A DNA stretch of 9,552 nucleotides from Candidatus Sungbacteria bacterium RIFCSPHIGHO2_01_FULL_50_25 (GTDB taxonomy: Bacteria > Patescibacteriota > Minisyncoccia > Sungbacterales > HO2-52-23), in assembly GCA_001822215.1 (NCBI GenBank), contig MHQD01000006.1, forward strand, positions 1 through 9,552. Reading direction: 5' to 3'. Shown here one piece after another: positions 5,589-9,552 of this stretch. The notes below the pieces were generated by a model that had not been told where the DNA came from, did not search any database, and was given only the letters and a program-made list of their open reading frames with translations. How positions within the stretch are numbered: position 1 is the first letter of the stretch; each line of letters starts with the position of its first letter. The translations under genes and the position numbers were made by a program.

Positions 5589-6920
5589 TTACAACAATTT
5601 TGTCTTAAAATATTCACTTAATTCTTTCACGGCAATCCGTTCCTGCGCCATGGTATCCCGATCCCGCACGGTCACGGTTTCGTCTTCAAGGGTCTGAAAA
5701 TCAATTGTAACGCACCACGGAGTTCCGATCTCGTCTTGAGCATAGTAGCGCTTGCCGATATTTCCCCGATCATCCCACATGGTTATGACGGAGAGCTTTA
5801 ACTCCTTATAGATTTCTCTTGCCTTTGAAACCAACACTTCTTTATTTGCCAAAAGCGGGAATACCGCCACTTTGATCGGCGCAATTTTCGGATGGAATTT
5901 CAAAACTGTCCGGTCCTCTTCCTCGCGATAGCTATCAATCAGGAAAAAAAGCGCTGCGCGATCAACCCCGCCTGACGTCTCAACCACCCACGGAATATAG
6001 CGCGACTTTGTTTCCTCGTCAAAATAAGTGAGATCCTCTCCGGAGTGCTTAGCGTGCTGGGTAATATCCCAATCCCCGCGATTGTGGATGCCTTCAAATT
6101 CTTTCCATCCGCCGAACGGCGAATCATACTCAATGTCCCATGCCGCGCGTGCGTAGTGCGCGCGCTCGTCAGACGCGTGTTCGCGAAATCGTAACTTTTC
6201 TTTGCGCATCCCAAGAGATATATACCATCTTCTCCGCTCCTCTTTCCAATAGTCAAACCATTTTAATGATTCACCCTCATCCGGCTTTACATACCATTGA
6301 AGCTCCATTTGTTCGAATTCGCGCGAGCGAAACGTAAAATTTCCGGGCGTAATCTCGTTTCGGAACGCCTTCCCGATCTGCGCGATTCCAAACGGAATTT
6401 TTACTCTCGTGGAATTTAACACGTTCTTAAAATTCACGTGCACCCCTTGGGTGATCTCTCCGCGCAAATAGACCTTGGTCTTTTCGTCCTCGACTGAGCC
6501 GAGGGACGCCTCAACGAGCAAATTGAATTTTCTCGGCTCGGTCCACTCAATTTTTTCTTTCTTTTTTTTGTGCTCGCTCTCGTGCGCGCGTATCTCGTCC
6601 TCGTGATCCGCGCGAAACCGTTCGTGGCATGTCTTACATTCAACCAAAGGATCGGTAAACGCCTCGGTGTGTCCCGACGCTTCCCATACCTTGGGATTCA
6701 TCAAAATTGCGGCGTCAAGCCCCACGGTATCGTCACGACTATACACAATCGCGCGCCAAAACTCTTGTTTGATATTATTTTTCAACTCAACGCCCATTGG
6801 CCCGTAATCCCACGTGCCCGCGAGTCCGCCGTAGATTTCAGAACCGGGAAACAAAAAACCACGCCTTTTCGCGAGGGATACTATTTTTCCCATAGGAGTA
6901 AGCTCTGATGCACCTTTCAT
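5589..6920 (-). CDS. glyS: Glycyl-tRNA synthetase, alpha2 (single-chain) type
   Basis: A 443-residue class II synthetase that charges tRNA-Gly. Visible are the N-terminal SLAKRRGFLFPGSEIYGG, the motif 1 region with NPKVWEASGH (75-84), motif 2 AFRNEITPGNFTFRSREFEQ (185-204), and motif 3 with ETSGGVDRA (314-322). A C-terminal anticodon-binding domain starts near APIKVAVFPLLANK (347-360). The insertion after motif 1 keeps only one Cys pair (C95, C98, before RFRADH). The second Cys pair seen in many relatives is replaced by a Lys- and Glu-rich stretch (about 105-128) before TEPRKFNLL, so this zinc site may be lost. The start could be the ATG at 6920 or an internal ATG at 6893 (residue 10, MGKIVSLAKRRG), which matches many homologues better; neither has a Shine-Dalgarno. 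It is 15 bases after the DUF11-like gene and 13 before the peptidase. Confidence 0.96.
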   Translation of the reverse strand: MKGASELTPMGKIVSLAKRRGFLFPGSEIYGGLAGTWDYGPMGVELKNNIKQEFWRAIVYSRDDTVGLDAAILMNPKVWEASGHTEAFTDPLVECKTCHERFRADHEDEIRAHESEHKKKKEKIEWTEPRKFNLLVEASLGSVEDEKTKVYLRGEITQGVHVNFKNVLNSTRVKIPFGIAQIGKAFRNEITPGNFTFRSREFEQMELQWYVKPDEGESLKWFDYWKEERRRWYISLGMRKEKLRFREHASDERAHYARAAWDIEYDSPFGGWKEFEGIHNRGDWDITQHAKHSGEDLTYFDEETKSRYIPWVVETSGGVDRAALFFLIDSYREEEDRTVLKFHPKIAPIKVAVFPLLANKEVLVSKAREIYKELKLSVITMWDDRGNIGKRYYAQDEIGTPWCVTIDFQTLEDETVTVRDRDTMAQERIAVKELSEYFKTKLL

Positions 6921-6935
6921 ATATGAAACAGATGG

Positions 6936-8837
6936 TTATGGCTTTACTGCTCCGCCGTCTCGCTGGATCGGGTCGTCAGGGATTTGCGTCGTGAAAAGCG
7001 GCAAAAACATTTCCGCATGCTTACCGGTAAAATCGTCGTCCGCGGTAAATGTTGACTGGTTTACGAGCGTTATGGGAAGGCCCACGTCAACTTCCGAGGG
7101 AATGATGGAGACACGAAATGCCGCGGTAAGCGCTGGCGTCAAAACGCCCTTGCCCGCCTCGATTGTCCCGATCTTCCATTTCACCTCACCGGATGATTGG
7201 GTATAGATGATATTTCGGTCGCTCGGTATAAACGCATTCTCCCATTTTACGTTCGGGGGAAGCGACGTTTTGACTTCTGCGTTTTTCAAGCCATTTGTGA
7301 AATTGCGAATTTCCCAGAGCACGGCATACGTCGTCTTCTGGCCGACCCGCGGGGGCACGGGGCCGCTATTGCGAAGCGAAGAATAGGTATAGAGCGCTTT
7401 GCCGGAAAAAAGAATTTTTGAATTCACCTTAAATTCAATGACGTCGTCATGCGCCAAATCGGTTCCGATGAGCTCCCGGGGCACGCCGGAGGCTTCGATG
7501 TGCGACGCGAGCCGGACAACGAGATTTTTATCTTCAGCTGTTCTCACCGGAGGCGACTGCTTCGTATTTATGAAAAAAGTGAGAACGCCCGCGCCTCCCG
7601 GAGGAAGCTCACGAAATTGCGCGTGGTTCGCCGGACCCCAGATAATGGACCGCGATGGAAAATCAAACACGCCCCCCTGCGATATATTCATCGTCTGAAA
7701 TTCGAGGATGGATCCCGAAATTTCGGATTTTACGATTACGTCTTTCAACGGATACGGTGTGTTATTTTGGTATTGGATCTCGAACCGGAGGAGATCGCCC
7801 ACATTGATTGAAGACACCCGGGACTCGTCAAGGCGGCCGCGAACCACAAGCGGCGTTATCGCAATCTTCGCTTCGTGGAATGAATCAAAATACGGCGTCC
7901 ATGATTTCAAATCGTAGCGGTATACGCCGACCCCGCCGCGAAACGTCTTGATTTCGCCCTCTTCCCCGGTGATTTTGCCGCGAATCGCAATAACGCCTGA
8001 CCCGCCGGAACGGAGCGTTCCGATATTCCATATGGATGTTCCTTCGCTTGGCTTCGGATTTGCGTCCTCAAACGCAAATCCGGGAGGAAAGTCGATCCGA
8101 AGCGAAAGATTCTCAAACGTATCGCGGGAATTCGAGGAATAGCGCACCAGCATATTCACATCCTGTCCTTCAGAAAGCGTATCGGGAATTTCCCACGTGA
8201 CGCCGAGGGGAACGCGCACGATGCGAAAGAATTGTGACGCATTCGCGGTAAAACGCGCGCTTACATTCTCCGGCCGATACCCCAAAGAAACTTCTGTTTT
8301 TCCGGAGTCGCCCTCCCGGCCGAACATTCGCACGGTTATTTCCTCAAGCCGATCCTCTCCGGGCGCAAGATCAGACAAAGATTTCGCAATCCGCACAGGC
8401 GCTTCGTATTCCGATCCGCCTTCTTTTATCCGAGTGCCTGGCGGGAGTATAATTGTAAGCTCAATCTCCCGCAAGGGCGCGCGCGACACATTTTTATAGG
8501 GAATGGCAATCGTAAGCGTCTCGCCGGATTCAATCTCTTCCCGCGCCTCAACGCGAATCTCAACCTCTTGGGGCCGCGAACCAAAATACAAGTAGAGGGA
8601 GAACGACCCTCCGATTGCAACGAGCGACAAAAAAACTCCTACAAGGATTTTCGTCATGCGGCGTTCAAAAATCGGGATACGAGGAGCTTGCTCGCCCTCA
8701 TCTTCGCCTTCTTTCCACGCGTGGGGAAGATGGGACGACGGCAGAGACAAAAAAATCTTTTTGCGGCTCCGCTTCTCCAAATCTTCTTTTCCCTCCTCCC
8801 GATAGAGTTCACTCTCGAGTTCTTCAAGTTTTGCCAT
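6936..8837 (-). CDS. Single-pass membrane protein with DUF11-like extracellular repeats
   Basis: A 633-residue protein of unknown function. Residues 1-62 form a charged, probably cytoplasmic tail, with an N-terminal EELESELYREEGKEDLEKR-type helix. One membrane helix follows at about 64-85 (ILVGVFLSLVAIGGSFSLYLYF span) and a large outside region to 633. The outside region contains about four immunoglobulin-like repeats (roughly 92-190, 200-310, 325-460 and 475-615). They share PPG or PPN turns (LPPGTRIKEG, FPPGFAFED, LPPNVKWEN) and W-x-IG-T strands (IWNIGTLRSG, VKWKIGTIEAG), as in DUF11/CARDB-type adhesion modules. No sorting signal or enzyme motif was found. The start at 8837 lies 20 bases after the recO stop with no Shine-Dalgarno. 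It sits between recO and glyS in one tight run. A surface or cell-envelope scaffold role is plausible but inferred from fold type only. Confidence 0.85.
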   Translation of the reverse strand: MAKLEELESELYREEGKEDLEKRSRKKIFLSLPSSHLPHAWKEGEDEGEQAPRIPIFERRMTKILVGVFLSLVAIGGSFSLYLYFGSRPQEVEIRVEAREEIESGETLTIAIPYKNVSRAPLREIELTIILPPGTRIKEGGSEYEAPVRIAKSLSDLAPGEDRLEEITVRMFGREGDSGKTEVSLGYRPENVSARFTANASQFFRIVRVPLGVTWEIPDTLSEGQDVNMLVRYSSNSRDTFENLSLRIDFPPGFAFEDANPKPSEGTSIWNIGTLRSGGSGVIAIRGKITGEEGEIKTFRGGVGVYRYDLKSWTPYFDSFHEAKIAITPLVVRGRLDESRVSSINVGDLLRFEIQYQNNTPYPLKDVIVKSEISGSILEFQTMNISQGGVFDFPSRSIIWGPANHAQFRELPPGGAGVLTFFINTKQSPPVRTAEDKNLVVRLASHIEASGVPRELIGTDLAHDDVIEFKVNSKILFSGKALYTYSSLRNSGPVPPRVGQKTTYAVLWEIRNFTNGLKNAEVKTSLPPNVKWENAFIPSDRNIIYTQSSGEVKWKIGTIEAGKGVLTPALTAAFRVSIIPSEVDVGLPITLVNQSTFTADDDFTGKHAEMFLPLFTTQIPDDPIQRDGGAVKP

Positions 8838-8856
8838 ACAAATCCGATATATGCAT

Positions 8857-8862
8857 ATTATA
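8857..8862 (-). promoter_or_regulatory. Possible -10 box upstream of the DUF11-like gene
   Basis: A perfect TATAAT reads on the minus strand across the recO stop codon, about 20 bases before the ATG at 8837, next to the palindrome ATATGCATAT (8849-8858). The upstream sequence is GC-rich, with no good -35 box. It may provide an internal promoter for the DUF11-like gene and those after it, or be chance in an AT-rich gap. Confidence 0.25.
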
Positions 8863-9343
8863 CCGGACGCGCGACCCGAAGGCCAAGAATAGCGATGTCG
8901 CCTCCGCTGCCGTATCCAAGATGGCGCACGAGCCCCGCCTCGAACGCTTCAAACGATTCTTTCTCAAAACCCCGCTCTTCGAGCGCGCGAAAAGCGCTTT
9001 GCAAAAGATTCCATACGTCCGGATCCGACTCGCCAGGAAACGTCGCGTCGTCGACAAGAGAGGCAAAATACATTGCTGCGCGCATACGTTCAATGTCCGA
9101 CCTGATGCCCGGCCACGCATGCGCGGCCTCAGCGTAGATGAGCCGCTCCCCGTACCGGGCCGCGACAAATCCGATCCGCGCCATATTCAGCGTCTCGAGA
9201 TGCCCCCGAAGTTTTGCCTCCGGCTTTTTTATGCCTTGCGCGCGGGCGCGTATCTTCCCGTGCTCTTTCGTATACAAAGAAAAAAGCGCGTCCGCCTCTC
9301 CGACATCAATCCTTGAAAGCACTAGTGCATCGGTGAAATACAT
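8858..9343 (-). CDS. recO: DNA repair protein RecO, short form
   Basis: A 161-residue protein matching the N-terminal part of RecO, which binds single-stranded DNA and SSB and helps RecR load RecA during gap repair. The opening YFTDALVLSRIDVGEADALFSLYT and the GKIRARAQGIKKPEAKLRGHLETL segment are the characteristic OB-fold (about residues 1-80). A short helical region follows (IERMRAAMYFASLVDDATF, then LLQSAFRALEERGFEKESFEAFEAGLVRHLGY). Typical RecO is about 240 residues and often carries a C-terminal four-Cys zinc site; here that part is absent and no Cys is present at all. The frame ends at a normal TAA with a well-placed next gene, so it reads as a naturally short version rather than a frameshift. 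The ATG at 9343 is three bases after the ileS stop, implying translational coupling. Confidence 0.88.
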   Translation of the reverse strand: MYFTDALVLSRIDVGEADALFSLYTKEHGKIRARAQGIKKPEAKLRGHLETLNMARIGFVAARYGERLIYAEAAHAWPGIRSDIERMRAAMYFASLVDDATFPGESDPDVWNLLQSAFRALEERGFEKESFEAFEAGLVRHLGYGSGGDIAILGLRVARPV

Positions 9344-9346
9344 AAG

Positions 9347-9552
9347 TTACTTTTTTACACCAATCCAAAGTGTTGTCTCGTTATACGCAACCTCCCGCTC
9401 TGCATCAAACTCCCGTTTCCCCCCAACGGAAATAATGGTTGCGTGCGTATCGCGAAGAATACTCTTCTCGCTTCTCCGGATCATTTGGTCAAAAGCTTCC
9501 GGGCCAGAAAACCGAAGCTCCACTAAATCGCGCGGTTTAAGTCCAAGGTCTT
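9347..9552 (-). CDS. ileS: Isoleucyl-tRNA synthetase, C-terminal end only
   Basis: Only the last 67 residues are in the window; the rest lies beyond base 9552. The fragment begins DLGLKPRDLVELRF, continues with a helix (EAFDQMIRRSEKSILRDTH), and ends ETTLWIGVKK before TAA. This arrangement (a GL-x4-D-x-V/I-x-L strand, then a helix with a repeated charged face, then a short beta end with WIGVKK) matches the extreme C-terminal domain of the longer, archaeal/eukaryote-like IleRS type found in many CPR bacteria. The signature catalytic motifs are outside the window, so the call rests on this tail and on the gene's position before recO. An alternative is another class I synthetase with a similar tail, such as ValRS, which seems less likely. 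Confidence 0.7.
   Translation of the reverse strand, partial: DLGLKPRDLVELRFSGPEAFDQMIRRSEKSILRDTHATIISVGGKREFDAEREVAYNETTLWIGVKK

Noticed and set aside
5576..5617. Upstream ATG for the M16 peptidase adding 14 residues
   Set aside because: It would overlap the end of glyS by 29 bases and add a Cys/Lys-rich leader not expected in the family; the ATG at 5575 gives the usual N-terminus.
8615..9316. A 233-codon plus-strand open frame opposite recO and the DUF11-like gene
   Set aside because: It overlaps two well-supported minus-strand genes, its protein is Arg/Pro-rich and low-complexity like a mirror frame, and it has no recognisable domain or ribosome site.

Overview
The window looks like a chromosomal housekeeping segment from a Candidate Phyla Radiation bacterium, most likely a Parcubacteria-type lineage. 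This is inferred from several things together: compact single-copy genes separated by gaps of only 3 to 20 bases, a short RecO, a MetRS without a C-terminal tRNA-binding domain, a single-chain alpha2-type GlyRS, and a large one-pass membrane protein with DUF11-like repeats beside them. The standard bacterial code fits, since TGA is used as a stop in metG and in the AI-2E gene. No transposase, phage gene, rRNA, tRNA or CRISPR array was found.

Layout. Bases 1-2024 hold a minus-strand pair, metG followed by tatD (tatD runs off the left edge). Bases 2076-3008 hold two plus-strand genes of unknown function: a 118-residue soluble protein divergent from metG, followed by a likely terminator, then a 166-residue membrane protein. 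Bases 3009-3253 are a gene-free convergent spacer filled with nested inverted repeats. Bases 3254-9552 are one tight minus-strand run. In transcription order it is ileS (C-terminal end only), recO, the DUF11-like membrane protein, glyS, an M16 peptidase and an AI-2E family membrane protein.

How the genes fit together. Three aminoacyl-tRNA synthetases (Ile, Gly, Met) and two DNA-maintenance proteins (RecO, TatD) form the housekeeping core. An envelope set (DUF11-like anchor protein, M16 peptidase, AI-2E permease-like protein) lies in the same run as recO and glyS and is probably co-transcribed with them. Most starts lack a visible Shine-Dalgarno sequence. The clear exception is the 118-residue unknown gene, which has a perfect AAGGAG at ideal spacing.

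The least explained sequences are two. One is the roughly 250-base structured spacer at 3009-3253, with a 20-base-pair closing stem around two perfect hairpins. The other is a 34-base palindrome lying in frame inside tatD at 255-288. No complete new multi-gene system is evident.
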